Source: Iodobacter sp. BJB302
GTDB taxonomy: Bacteria; Pseudomonadota; Gammaproteobacteria; Burkholderiales; Chitinibacteraceae
Length of the DNA stretch: 64,000 nt
Assembly: GCF_002735645.1 (NCBI RefSeq)
Contig: NZ_PDZG01000016.1
Coordinates: forward strand, 1-64,000
Direction of reading: 5' to 3'
The notes below the pieces were generated by a model. That model made no database searches. It was not told where the DNA came from and saw only the letters and a program-made list of their open reading frames with translations. This document shows positions 17,081 through 25,297 of the stretch, piece after piece (position 1 is the stretch's first letter; every line of letters starts with the position of its first letter). The translations under genes were made by a program, and so were the position numbers.

Positions 17081-17848
17081 ATGAAACCAAGCCATAACGG
17101 CCCGCGCTGGCTGAATTTATTTTCTTTTGCCTCCCCCATGCAGTTTTACCCGCTGGCAGGAAGGCTGATCCCGCTATTTATGGCTTTAGCAGCCGTGCTT
17201 TGCGCAGCGGGGCTGTGGCTGGGCTTTGCTATTGCCCCTGGTGATGCTCAGCAGGGTGAAGGCTATCGGATTATTTTTTTGCATGTGCCCACCAGCTGGA
17301 TGGCGATGTTTATTTACATCGTGATGGCATTTTGGTCGGTAATGCATCTGGTTCTGCGCACCCGCTTATCAGCCATGATGGCGCAAGCCTTGGCCCCGAC
17401 TGGTGCGCTGATGGCGTTTTTATCGCTTTTCACAGGCGCGCTCTGGGGCAAGCCGATGTGGGGCACCTGGTGGGTGTGGGATGCCCGGCTCACCTCGATG
17501 CTGCTGCTGTTTTTTCTGTACCTGGGCTTCATCGCCCTTACCCGCAGCATTGATGAGCCAGATCGCGCCGACAAGGCCGGCTCGGTATTAGCCATCGTCG
17601 GCGTATTCAATGTGCCTGTGATTTATTTCTCGGTTAAATGGTGGAACACCCTGCACCAGGGCGCGTCTATCTCGATGGAGAACGGCAGCCGCATGGCCAG
17701 CACCATGCTGATTGCCATGCTGGTGATGTCGCTGGCGGCATGGATGTACAGCATCGCCACCTGCTTATCCCGCGTTCGCACGCTGATTTTGCAACGCGAA
17801 AGCCGCACCCGCTGGGTAAAAGAGCGCATCGCACAGGGAGAAAAATAA
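17081..17848 (+). CDS. ccmC: Heme transporter/handling protein CcmC
   Basis: CcmC presents heme to CcmE in the periplasm. The 255-residue protein has six membrane segments and the tryptophan-rich WWD motif (WGKPMWGTWWVWDARLTS). I chose the ATG at 17081, preceded by AGGGA, over a GTG at 17048. ccmD begins on the last base of its stop codon. Confidence 0.94.
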   Translation: MKPSHNGPRWLNLFSFASPMQFYPLAGRLIPLFMALAAVLCAAGLWLGFAIAPGDAQQGEGYRIIFLHVPTSWMAMFIYIVMAFWSVMHLVLRTRLSAMMAQALAPTGALMAFLSLFTGALWGKPMWGTWWVWDARLTSMLLLFFLYLGFIALTRSIDEPDRADKAGSVLAIVGVFNVPVIYFSVKWWNTLHQGASISMENGSRMASTMLIAMLVMSLAAWMYSIATCLSRVRTLILQRESRTRWVKERIAQGEK

Positions 17849-18066
17849 TGTTCTCAACAATCTACTGGGCCAGCTTCAGCGATTTTATTCATATGGGCGG
17901 CTATGGCCTTTACGTATGGGGCTCTTTCATTGCCTGTGTTTTGGGGCTAGGTATGGAGTGGCTATTGATCAGGCAACAACGTAAGCAAGTGATTCAGCAT
18001 TTAAGAAGGATGGCTTTGGCACAAGAGATGGAGGATGAGGAATATGAGCATTCATCACTATTGTAG
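17848..18066 (+). CDS. ccmD: Heme exporter small membrane protein CcmD
   Basis: This 72-residue protein has one membrane segment (GGYGLYVWGSFIACVLGLGMEW) and a positively charged cytoplasmic side (RQQRKQVIQHLRR), typical of CcmD. CcmD stabilises CcmABC and helps release holo-CcmE. The ATG at 17848 overlaps the ccmC stop by one base; a longer open frame upstream is not used. It is easily overlooked because of its size. Confidence 0.88.
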   Translation: MFSTIYWASFSDFIHMGGYGLYVWGSFIACVLGLGMEWLLIRQQRKQVIQHLRRMALAQEMEDEEYEHSSLL

Positions 18067-18498
18067 GGCGGGTAAAACCCCATATGCGCTAACCAAATTG
18101 TTTTTTCATTAGCAAACAGCGAAAAAGCATAACAACCACGCTCTTTGCACAGGGCTTTTAAAGTCCCCTTGAAACACGCCGGAGCGAGGAACAAGCGGGG
18201 CGGGGTTTCGGCCAGGGAGCGAGGAACGAGCCAATCCCGCCTGCCGCCGACTCGATTGTCCGCAGCGCAGGGGCTTTCGTGTTTCGTGGGGTCGCCTTCT
18301 TTGCTTACTTTCTTGGCGAAGCAAGAAAGTGAGGCCCACGCGGGGGATTCCCGCACCTAAACACTGTGCCGAAGGCACTAAAAAGGTCTTTTTGACTTTG
18401 GTTAGCACTTACAGGGCAAAACCCGCGAGCGATACTGAAAAATACGCGGGTTTCACCCGTATTACAAAAACCCATTAAGAATCATCAAGGAGAAACCC
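18067..18498. repeat. 432-bp gene-free gap with dispersed repeats between ccmD and ccmE
   Basis: No gene is supported. At 18339-18385 there is a copy of the repeat also seen at 16935-16980, with hairpins GCGGG..CCCGC and GTGCCGAAGGCAC followed by TAAAAAG. CTTTCTTGGCGAAGCAAGAAAG at about 18308-18329 forms a further hairpin. Such a gap inside a ccm operon is unusual and probably reflects insertion of small palindromic elements. Confidence 0.6.
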
Positions 18499-18948
18499 AT
18501 GTCCCCCAGACGTAAACGTATTTTTTGGATTGTGGGTGCTTTAATCACGCTGGCTTTGGTCACTTTTTTTGTAGTGAATGCCTTTCGCCAAAACCTGGTG
18601 TTTTTCTACTCGCCTACGCAAATTATCAATGGTGAAGCGCCGCATGGCAGGGCTTTCAGGCTGGGCGGGATGGTGGTGGATAAAAGTCTGATCCGCGCAA
18701 GCGACGGCATCAGCATTCGCTTTACTGTAACCGACACAGATAAAAATATCCCGGTGCAATTTCGCGGATTGCTGCCGGATTTATTTAAAGAAGGCAAAGG
18801 CATAGTGGCCGAAGGGAGCTGGGAAAACGGCATCTTCACCGCCACCGAAGTGCTCGCCAAACACGACGAAAACTACATGCCCCCCGAAGCGCAAGATGCG
18901 GTAAACAAAGCGCATCAGAAAGCGGCAGCAAACAAACCCAAACCTTGA
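18499..18948 (+). CDS. ccmE: Periplasmic heme chaperone CcmE
   Basis: CcmE binds heme covalently and transfers it to apocytochromes through CcmF. The 149-residue protein has an N-terminal membrane anchor (residues 9-29) and an OB-fold domain. The heme-binding histidine and nearby tyrosine are at His122 and Tyr126 (LAKHDENYMPPE). AAGGAG precedes the ATG. Its stop codon lies inside a copy of the dispersed GAACCACGGAG repeat, so the last few residues (KPKP) are partly repeat-derived. Confidence 0.95.
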   Translation: MSPRRKRIFWIVGALITLALVTFFVVNAFRQNLVFFYSPTQIINGEAPHGRAFRLGGMVVDKSLIRASDGISIRFTVTDTDKNIPVQFRGLLPDLFKEGKGIVAEGSWENGIFTATEVLAKHDENYMPPEAQDAVNKAHQKAAANKPKP

Positions 18949-19036
18949 ACCACGGAGTTTCACGGAGAAACCAAGTCAGTATTCGCTTTCTATGTGAAAC
19001 GTAGTGCTCTCTGTGATGCAAGGTTTTGGTTTTAAA
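18943..19036. repeat. Dispersed ACGGAG-type repeat between ccmE and ccmF
   Basis: CCTTGAACCACGGAGTTTC and CACGGAGAAACCAAG (18943-18975) face a reverse-oriented partner near 19011-19036 (CTCTGTGATGCAAGGTTTTGG). The pair forms a loose inverted repeat between the ccmE stop and the ccmF ribosome-binding site. Confidence 0.65.
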
Positions 19037-19060
19037 AGCCATCTAATTTCAGGAAAAACA

Positions 19061-21037
19061 ATGATTGGTGAACTCGGTACTTTCACGCTGATTCTGGCGC
19101 TACTGGTGGCGCTGGTGCAGGGCACGCTGGGGATTTGGGGCGGGGCTAGACAGTGGCTGCCCGCTATGCGCATCGCAAGACCTGCGGCGCTATTGCAATT
19201 AGCGCTCACCGCCAGTGCCTTTGCGCTGCTGGCCACGGCTTTTTTGCAAGACGATTTTTCGATTCGCTATGTAGCGCGGCAATCCAATAGTTTGCTGCCG
19301 GTCTGGTTTAAATTTGCCGCTGTTTGGGGCGGACACGAAGGCTCGCTGCTACTGTGGGTGCTCATGCTCTCTGGCTGGGGCGCTGCGGTGGCCGTGTTTG
19401 CACGCAACCTGCCACTCTCGGTGCAATCTTTGGTGAGCGGCGTATTGGCGTGGGTAGGCAGTGGCCTGTATCTGTTTATTTTACTGACTTCCAGCCCCTT
19501 TATTCGCCAGCTTCCCGCGCCCAGCGACGGTGCAGATTTAAACCCGCTATTGCAAGATTTGGGGCTCATCCTTCATCCACCACTTCTTTATATGGGTTAT
19601 GTCGGCTTTTCTGTGGCCTTCGCCTTTGCCGTGGCCGCGCTGATTTCTGGCCGGCTGGATGCCAGTTGGGCGCGCTGGAGCCGCCCCTGGACTGCCGCCG
19701 CATGGGTGTCGCTCACGCTGGGCATTATGCTGGGCAGCGCTTGGGCTTATTACGAATTGGGCTGGGGCGGCTGGTGGTTTTGGGATCCGGTTGAAAACGC
19801 TTCCTTTATGCCCTGGCTGGCCGGAACGGCGCTGATTCACTCGCTGGCGGTGGCCGAAAAACGCAATGCTTTTAAACACTGGACGGTATTGCTGGCCATT
19901 GGCACCTTCTCGCTCTCTCTTTTAGGCACGTTTTTAGTGCGATCTGGCGTACTGACTTCGGTACACGCCTTTGCCACCGATCCGGCGCGCGGCTTATTTA
20001 TTTTGATTTTCCTCTGCGTGGTGATCGGCGCATCGCTGGCGCTGTATGCCTGGCGCGCGCCCTTGCTGGAGGGCGGCGGCGCGTTCAACTGGTGCTCTCG
20101 CGAAGCACTGCTGCTTGCCAATAATGTGATTTTAGTGGTCGCCTGTGCCACGGTTTTCCTTGGCACGCTTTACCCGCTGCTGATTGACGCACTCGGCCAG
20201 GGCAAGCTCTCTGTCGGCCCGCCTTATTTCAACAGCGTGTTTATTCCACTGATGATGCCCGCCCTGCTGCTGATGGGCTTAAGCGGCAGCGTGCGCTGGA
20301 AAAACCAGGATGGCCACGGCCTGTGGCTGGCTTATTACGGCCCGATGATTATGGCGATTGTGGGTGGCATCTTGCTGCCACTCTGTTGGGGGCAATGGAA
20401 ATGGGGCGTGGCCGCCGCTTTAATCGTCGCACTTTGGGTGGCAATCACCTCAGTGCGTGACTGGAGTCGCCGTTTAATCAGCAACCGCCGTAATGGCAAC
20501 ACATGGTGGCAAGCGCTATGCAATGTGCCTGCGGCTTTTTCTGGCATGCATATCGCCCACTTTGGCATTGCAGTATTTGTAGCGGGCGTCACCGTGGTAT
20601 CGAGCTACGAGCACGAAGATGACTTACGCATGGCCTTTGGCGACACGCACAATATTGCGGGCTACACCCTCAGCTTTGACGCTGTGAAATCAACCCGCGC
20701 CAGCAATTACGCCGCGCTCACAGGGCAACTGACACTCAGCCAAAACGGCAAGGCCATCAGTGTGATGCAGCCTGAAAAGCGCCAGTATTTCTCCAGCCAA
20801 ATGCCCATGACCGAAGCGGCAATTCACCATACGGCGATCAAAGATATCTATGTATCCCTCGGCGAGCCGCTGGGCGACAACCCATTTACCGGCGACTGGC
20901 TGGTGCGCGTGCATTACAAACCGCTGGTTGGCTGGATCTGGTACGGCTGCATATTAATGGCCCTGGGCGGAGCCATCGCCTTGTCCGACCGCCGCTATCG
21001 CCAGAAGCGTTTAGCTAAAAAGCACACAGACGAATAA
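19061..21037 (+). CDS. ccmF: Cytochrome c heme lyase subunit CcmF
   Basis: CcmF is the large inner-membrane subunit of the heme ligation complex with CcmH. The product is 658 residues from the ATG at 19061, preceded by CAGGAA. It has about 15 membrane segments and the WWD signature (GWGGWWFWDPVENASFMPW near residue 230). An upstream in-frame start at 19004 lies inside repeat sequence and was not used. The C-terminal periplasmic domain (about residues 515-620) and final membrane segment are complete. Confidence 0.95.
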   Translation: MIGELGTFTLILALLVALVQGTLGIWGGARQWLPAMRIARPAALLQLALTASAFALLATAFLQDDFSIRYVARQSNSLLPVWFKFAAVWGGHEGSLLLWVLMLSGWGAAVAVFARNLPLSVQSLVSGVLAWVGSGLYLFILLTSSPFIRQLPAPSDGADLNPLLQDLGLILHPPLLYMGYVGFSVAFAFAVAALISGRLDASWARWSRPWTAAAWVSLTLGIMLGSAWAYYELGWGGWWFWDPVENASFMPWLAGTALIHSLAVAEKRNAFKHWTVLLAIGTFSLSLLGTFLVRSGVLTSVHAFATDPARGLFILIFLCVVIGASLALYAWRAPLLEGGGAFNWCSREALLLANNVILVVACATVFLGTLYPLLIDALGQGKLSVGPPYFNSVFIPLMMPALLLMGLSGSVRWKNQDGHGLWLAYYGPMIMAIVGGILLPLCWGQWKWGVAAALIVALWVAITSVRDWSRRLISNRRNGNTWWQALCNVPAAFSGMHIAHFGIAVFVAGVTVVSSYEHEDDLRMAFGDTHNIAGYTLSFDAVKSTRASNYAALTGQLTLSQNGKAISVMQPEKRQYFSSQMPMTEAAIHHTAIKDIYVSLGEPLGDNPFTGDWLVRVHYKPLVGWIWYGCILMALGGAIALSDRRYRQKRLAKKHTDE

Positions 21038-21054
21038 ACCCTAAATTCCGCAGA

Positions 21055-21202
21055 CACTGAGCTAAACGAGGACTCGGAGAACACGGAGAAAAAGATTCAA
21101 ATACACACAAACTCAACGTTGCTCAAGGCATTGGTTTTCTCCGTGTAACTCCGTGTTCTCTGCGCCCTCCGTGGTTCAAGACTTGGGTTTTTCAACATTG
21201 TG
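21055..21202. repeat. Large inverted ACGGAG-type repeat between ccmF and ccmG
   Basis: ACTCGGAGAACACGGAGAAA (21071-21090) is mirrored by TTTTCTCCGTG and CTCCGTGTTCTC (about 21134-21162), followed by CCCTCCGTGGTTCAAGACTTGGGTTTT. The arms can pair into a long hairpin. It is the largest intergenic copy of the repeat family found throughout this ccm cluster. Confidence 0.7.
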
Positions 21203-21254
21203 TTCTCCCCGTTCTCTGTGTCTGCAGACCTTTTATGCAGCTTAGGAAGTTTTA

Positions 21255-21773
21255 ATGAAACGCTTTGCTCCTTTAATTATTTTTGCTGCACTGGCATTGC
21301 TACTGGCGGCGGGTTTGACGCTTAATCCGCGTGAAATTCCTTCCGTGCTGATCGGCAAGCCTGCGCCGCAATTTAAGCTTGATCGCCTGGATGCCACAGG
21401 GCAGTTTTCGCCTGCCAGCCTCAGGGGCCAGGCATGGCTGCTCAATGTGTGGGCCTCTTGGTGCAGCGCCTGCATACAGGAGCACCCGGTGCTCAACCAA
21501 ATTGCCTCAGAGCACAAAGTCACCCTCGTTGGCCTGGCTTATAAAGACTTGGATAAGGACGCCAAAGAATGGCTGCAAAGCCGTGGCAATCCTTACAACA
21601 TCGTGGTGGCGGACAGGGATGGCCGGGTGGGCATTGATTACGGTGTATACGGCGTGCCAGAGACTTTTGTGATCGATAAAAACGGCAATATTGCTTACAA
21701 ACACATCGGCGCAGTCACCCCCGATATCTTTAAAAACATCCTGCTGCCTGAGCTGCAAAAGGCACGATCATGA
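21255..21773 (+). CDS. ccmG: Thiol:disulfide oxidoreductase CcmG/DsbE
   Basis: CcmG reduces the CxxCH cysteines of apocytochromes before heme attachment. The 172-residue protein has an N-terminal membrane anchor (residues 5-22) and a thioredoxin fold. The active site is WCSAC (family members usually have WCPTC or WCxxC), and the cis-proline loop is YGVPET. Its stop overlaps the ccmH start (ATGA). Confidence 0.93.
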   Translation: MKRFAPLIIFAALALLLAAGLTLNPREIPSVLIGKPAPQFKLDRLDATGQFSPASLRGQAWLLNVWASWCSACIQEHPVLNQIASEHKVTLVGLAYKDLDKDAKEWLQSRGNPYNIVVADRDGRVGIDYGVYGVPETFVIDKNGNIAYKHIGAVTPDIFKNILLPELQKARS

Positions 21774-22399
21774 ATAACCACCGCTTATTGGCATATTTTA
21801 AAACACAAAATATTAAAACCCAGGTCCTGAACCACTTCGGCCTCAGAGAACACGGAGGTACACAACCTTGGCGTTCTCCGTGGCTCTCCGTGCCCTTCTT
21901 TTCCTCCGTGGTGCAAGGTTTGGGTTTTAGCACTCTGGCTATATGTGGATTATGGTTTGCACTGATGCTACAGCCCGCAGCGGCCAAGGTAGCTGCGCCT
22001 GCTGCCAGCGATGTGGCTGCGAATGCGCGTTTGCTTGAGCTATCTACAGAACTGCGCTGCCTTGTTTGCCAAAATGAAAGCCTAGCCAGCTCGCGTGCGC
22101 CGCTGGCCGAAGACCTGCGCCGCGAAGTACGAGAGCGCATTGCCGCTGGCGACAGCAACCCGCAAATCATCCGCCACCTCACCGATCGCTACGGTGACTT
22201 TGTCACTTACCGCCCGCCATTCAAGGCCAGAACGCTGCTTTTATGGCTGTTACCACCACTACTGCTCTTAATTGGTTTGTTTCTGTTACTGCTGCAAATC
22301 CGCCGCCGAAAGGCTGCCCCCGGCGAGGTCAATCCAGCCCGGCTGGCAGCTTTGCGAGCAGAGTTTGATGGCACCAACAATGGCAAGGACACGCAATGA
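21770..22399 (+). CDS. ccmH: Cytochrome c maturation protein CcmH with repeat-derived N-terminal extension
   Basis: CcmH relays reductant from CcmG to apocytochrome c. The 209-residue product has the diagnostic LRCLVCQNESLASSRAPLAEDLR motif near residues 96-118 and a C-terminal membrane helix (about 151-169). It lacks the TPR domain, which is encoded separately by ccmI. Oddly, residues 16-53 are encoded by a copy of the dispersed ACGGAG/CTCCGTG repeat (21809-21929), inserted between the coupled start and the signal segment (STLAICGLWFALMLQPAAA, residues 54-72). Either the extension is tolerated or translation begins at an internal start such as the GTG pair near 21908. Confidence 0.9.
   Translation: MNNHRLLAYFKTQNIKTQVLNHFGLREHGGTQPWRSPWLSVPFFSSVVQGLGFSTLAICGLWFALMLQPAAAKVAAPAASDVAANARLLELSTELRCLVCQNESLASSRAPLAEDLRREVRERIAAGDSNPQIIRHLTDRYGDFVTYRPPFKARTLLLWLLPPLLLLIGLFLLLLQIRRRKAAPGEVNPARLAALRAEFDGTNNGKDTQ
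21809..21929. repeat. Dispersed repeat inserted within the ccmH reading frame
   Basis: The segment begins AAAACCCAGGTCCTGAACCAC, and contains AGAGAACACGGAGG and the reverse-oriented CTCCGTGGCTCTCCGTG. It ends GTGGTGCAAGGTTTGGGTTTT. It is a nested inverted repeat of the same family as those at 16866, 18943, 21055 and 23256. It keeps the ccmH frame open through its whole length. Confidence 0.75.
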
Positions 22400-23238
22400 A
22401 CGCATCGCACTTTGGCTTATTTACCCTGATCTGCGCACTGATGGTGGTGATCACGCTGGCCGCGCTGATCTGGCCGCTGCTCAAAGGCCGCTCGCAAGCG
22501 GGAGATATACGCCGCGCACGCTATGCCCTGCACGACACCATTTTGGCTGAACTGGATGAAGACTTACGCTATGGCCGTTTAAGCCAGAGCGACCACGCCA
22601 TCGCCCGCATCGAGGCCGAAAGTCGCCTGATTAATGAAGTGGGCAGCGCCAGCCCAACGCTAAACGAGCACTCTGCGCGAGGTTTAGTTATTGCTCTATT
22701 GCTGCTACTACCTTTAGCCGCAGGTGGCCTGTATTTCAAGCTGGGCACGCCCACCGCGCTCGACCCAAGCACGCGCCAGCGCCCCAATATAGGCCCAAAT
22801 GAAATCGCCGCCATGGTCAAAAAGCTTGAAGCACGGATGGTTTTAGAACCGAACGATCAAAAAGGCTGGCTAATGCTGGCACGCAGCTACCGGTCGCAAG
22901 CCCGCTACGCGGAAGCGATCAGCGCTTACGAAAAAGCATGGCCTGCCATTGAAAAAGACGCAGGAGAAATCGCTCGTTTTGCAGGCGTACTCGCCATCGA
23001 GCAAAAGAGCTTCAAAGGCCGTCCAACCGAGCTGCTCGTCAAATCGCTATCCGTCAACGCCAGCGAGCCCGATGCCCTGATGCTGGCCGGCAGCGCCGCT
23101 GTCGAACGTGGAGACAAAGCCGCAGCCAAAGAGTGGTGGAATAAACTACTGATTTTGCTGGAAGTTGGCTCTGAGGATGAGCAATGGCTGAAAGAAGAAA
23201 TCCGCTTATTGGATAAGCCTAAGGATGCGGTGAAATAG
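22396..23238 (+). CDS. ccmI: Cytochrome c biogenesis TPR protein CcmI (CycH)
   Basis: CcmI is the apocytochrome c chaperone that holds the substrate C-terminus. The 280-residue protein has two membrane helices (about residues 6-27 and 94-115) with a basic cytoplasmic loop between them. TPR-like repeats follow (KGWLMLARSYRSQARYAEAISAYEKA). The ATG overlaps the ccmH stop. It ends the ccm operon and is followed within 20 bp by another dispersed repeat. Confidence 0.88.
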   Translation: MNASHFGLFTLICALMVVITLAALIWPLLKGRSQAGDIRRARYALHDTILAELDEDLRYGRLSQSDHAIARIEAESRLINEVGSASPTLNEHSARGLVIALLLLLPLAAGGLYFKLGTPTALDPSTRQRPNIGPNEIAAMVKKLEARMVLEPNDQKGWLMLARSYRSQARYAEAISAYEKAWPAIEKDAGEIARFAGVLAIEQKSFKGRPTELLVKSLSVNASEPDALMLAGSAAVERGDKAAAKEWWNKLLILLEVGSEDEQWLKEEIRLLDKPKDAVK

Positions 23239-23255
23239 CTCTGTTCCGCATCACA

Positions 23256-23312
23256 ACCCAAATCTTGAACCACAGAGGGCACGGAGGACACAGCATTTCA
23301 CGGAGAAAAACA
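23256..23312. repeat. Dispersed ACGGAG-type repeat downstream of ccmI
   Basis: CAACCCAAATCTTGAACCAC, AGAGGGCACGGAGGACAC and TTTCACGGAGAAAAAC follow in order. This is the last copy of the family in the ccm region and separates it from the toxin-antitoxin pair. Confidence 0.7.
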
Positions 23313-23354
23313 AAAAATGAACCGCGAGTATGGAGGCAGGATCGCTGACCTACC

Positions 23355-23639
23355 CTACCAGCTAAGCGGCGGCTTGCGGCGAGTGTGAAATACCCTGAGT
23401 ACATGCAGTTCATTACCCACTACGCGATAGGGCACCAGCAAGGGGTATCGATCGATGATTAGCTCACGGGTACTGGGTACGCGCCCCGGCCTACCCGACG
23501 CTGGAAAATGAGCTAAGTCTTCAACTTTGGCTTTCACATAGGCAAACATCTCGGCTGCGGCCCGTGGGTTTTCCTGTGCGATATATTCTGCCTCGGCATC
23601 CAGATTAGCGATCGCCTTGCGCAGCCACCTAAGCCGCAT
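23355..23639 (-). CDS. ParE/RelE-superfamily toxin
   Basis: The 94-residue protein fits the ParE/RelE toxin fold: an N-terminal helical hairpin (KAIANLDAEAEYIAQENPRAAAEMFAYVKAKVEDL), then PASGRPGRVPSTRELIIDRYPLLVPYRV and a C-terminal strand VLRVFHTRRKP. The basic C-terminal residues are those expected of such toxins. Its start overlaps the antitoxin gene by 11 bp, the normal antitoxin-first order. Target (gyrase or ribosome) cannot be told from sequence; the RHH antitoxin favours a ParE-type toxin. Confidence 0.85.
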   Translation of the reverse strand: MRLRWLRKAIANLDAEAEYIAQENPRAAAEMFAYVKAKVEDLAHFPASGRPGRVPSTRELIIDRYPLLVPYRVVGNELHVLRVFHTRRKPPLSW

Positions 23640-23868
23640 GGCGTTGCCATTTTTCGCTCAATGCAGCCACTTCATCATCACTTGCAAAATCCCCCGCATC
23701 GGCCTCATGCAGCGCAGCTTTAATTTCCTTGATCTGCCAAGCTTCCTGTTCGACAAATGCTCGGATAGCTTGCCCAGCCAGATAAGATTTACTACGCCCG
23801 GTCGACACCGCCAGCGCTTCCAGCTGCTGGCTTAACTCATCCGGCAAACGCATCGACATCATGCTCAT
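23629..23868 (-). CDS. Ribbon-helix-helix antitoxin (ParD/CopG-like)
   Basis: The 79-residue protein starts with an RHH DNA-binding domain (MRLPDELSQQLEALAVSTGRSKSYLAGQAIRAFVEQEAW). It has an acidic C-terminal toxin-binding tail (ADAGDFASDDEVAALSEKW). It would bind its own promoter and neutralise the toxin encoded just downstream. The start may be at M1, M3 or M4. Confidence 0.85.
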   Translation of the reverse strand: MSMMSMRLPDELSQQLEALAVSTGRSKSYLAGQAIRAFVEQEAWQIKEIKAALHEADAGDFASDDEVAALSEKWQRHAA

Positions 23869-23983
23869 GATTAAGCTCCATGTATTGCAATGTTTTCATT
23901 GTAATACATCAGCAAGCCATCACCAATAAAAAGGCCTAGCTCTCCAGAAATACCCATACTCAACAATTCTCACCCCTTGCAAA

Positions 23984-25297
23984 CTACCCCTCACCCGCCC
24001 CCAATTGATATTTCTTCACTTTGTCATACAAGGTTTTTCGCGGTAGGCCGAGGGATAGGCTGGCGGCGGTGATTTGGCCTCCGGCCCTTAGCAAAGCATC
24101 TTCGATCAGGTTTTTTTCAAAGCGCTCCACCAGCGAGGGTAAATCAAGCGCGGCTTCGCTGGCGGGCAGATCGTCCAGCAGCGCAAGCACAAAGCGATCG
24201 GCCACATTGCGCAGCTCGCGCACATTGCCGGGCCAGCTTTGCAGCATCAGTTCCCGCATCCGGGCAGGGTCTACGATCGGTGCGGGGCGGTGGTAGCGCA
24301 GCGCGGCTTGCAGTACAAAATGCTCGAACAATAGCGGAATATCTTCGCGCCGCTCCCGCAGGGGCTGCAGATTCAGTGTCGCTACATTCAAGCGGTAGTA
24401 AAGATCCAGCCGAAACTGCTGCTGATCGCTCAACAGCTTTAAATCACTTTTACTGGCGGCAATCACCCGGCAATTCACAGGGATGCTGACATTGCCACCA
24501 AGACGCTCCAGTTGCCGCTCTTGCAAGACCCGCAGCAATTTCACCTGCAGCGTCAGCGGCATACTTTCCAGCTCGTCCAGAAACAACGTGCCGCCATTGG
24601 CGTATTCAATTTTGCCGATTCGCAGCTTGCTTGCGCCGGTGAATGCGCCTGCTTCATGGCCGAAGATTTCGCTTTCAAACAATTGCTCGGGCAGTGCGCC
24701 GCAGTTGAGCGCCACAAAGGGATGCGCTGCGCGATGGCTGTGCTCGTGCAGGCAACGCGCCACCAGCTCTTTACCCGTGCCGGTTTCGCCCATGATCAGC
24801 ACATCGGCGTCGGTATCGGCGATATTCATAATGCGGCGGCGCAATTGCTCTATGCCTGCACCACGCCCCAGCAAGCGCCCTTCTATGCCGGATCTGCGCT
24901 CTAATTCACGGCGCAATTGGCGGTTTTCCAGCACCAGTTTGCGTTTTTCCTCTGCGCGCCGCACCACTTCGATCAGCTGCTCGGATGAAAAAGGCTTTTC
25001 GATAAAATCATAAGCGCCATCCCGCATCGCCTGCACCGCCATCGCCACATCGCCGTGGCCGGTAATCAGCACCACAGGCAGCTCGGCGTCCCGCTGCACG
25101 CTTTTAGCCAAGAGCTGCAAACCATCCAAGCCCGGCAAGCACACATCGCACACCACCACGCCAGCAAAATCAGTTTGCAAGAGCGGCAGGGCCGATTCGG
25201 CGTCGGCAAAGGTCTCCACCGCAAAGCCTGCCAGCTCCAGCGTTTGGCTGCCTGCGTGGCGGATCATTGCTTCATCGTCGATCAATAAGACCTTCAT
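23984..25297 (-). CDS. Sigma-54-dependent response regulator, DctD-like
   Basis: This NtrC-family activator of 437 residues has a receiver domain (VLLIDDEAMIRH, phospho-aspartate in VVVCDVCLPGLDG near residue 52), an AAA+ domain and a Fis-type HTH. The AAA+ domain shows Walker A GETGTGKE, the sigma-54 contact GAFTGA and LFLDELESMPL. The HTH is LPRKTLYDKVKKYQL. It is the last gene of the minus-strand operon and overlaps its kinase by 4 bp. The sigma-54 promoter at 29775-29792 in front of the same operon is its likely target, so the system appears to regulate its own transporter. Confidence 0.9.
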   Translation of the reverse strand: MKVLLIDDEAMIRHAGSQTLELAGFAVETFADAESALPLLQTDFAGVVVCDVCLPGLDGLQLLAKSVQRDAELPVVLITGHGDVAMAVQAMRDGAYDFIEKPFSSEQLIEVVRRAEEKRKLVLENRQLRRELERRSGIEGRLLGRGAGIEQLRRRIMNIADTDADVLIMGETGTGKELVARCLHEHSHRAAHPFVALNCGALPEQLFESEIFGHEAGAFTGASKLRIGKIEYANGGTLFLDELESMPLTLQVKLLRVLQERQLERLGGNVSIPVNCRVIAASKSDLKLLSDQQQFRLDLYYRLNVATLNLQPLRERREDIPLLFEHFVLQAALRYHRPAPIVDPARMRELMLQSWPGNVRELRNVADRFVLALLDDLPASEAALDLPSLVERFEKNLIEDALLRAGGQITAASLSLGLPRKTLYDKVKKYQLGAGEG

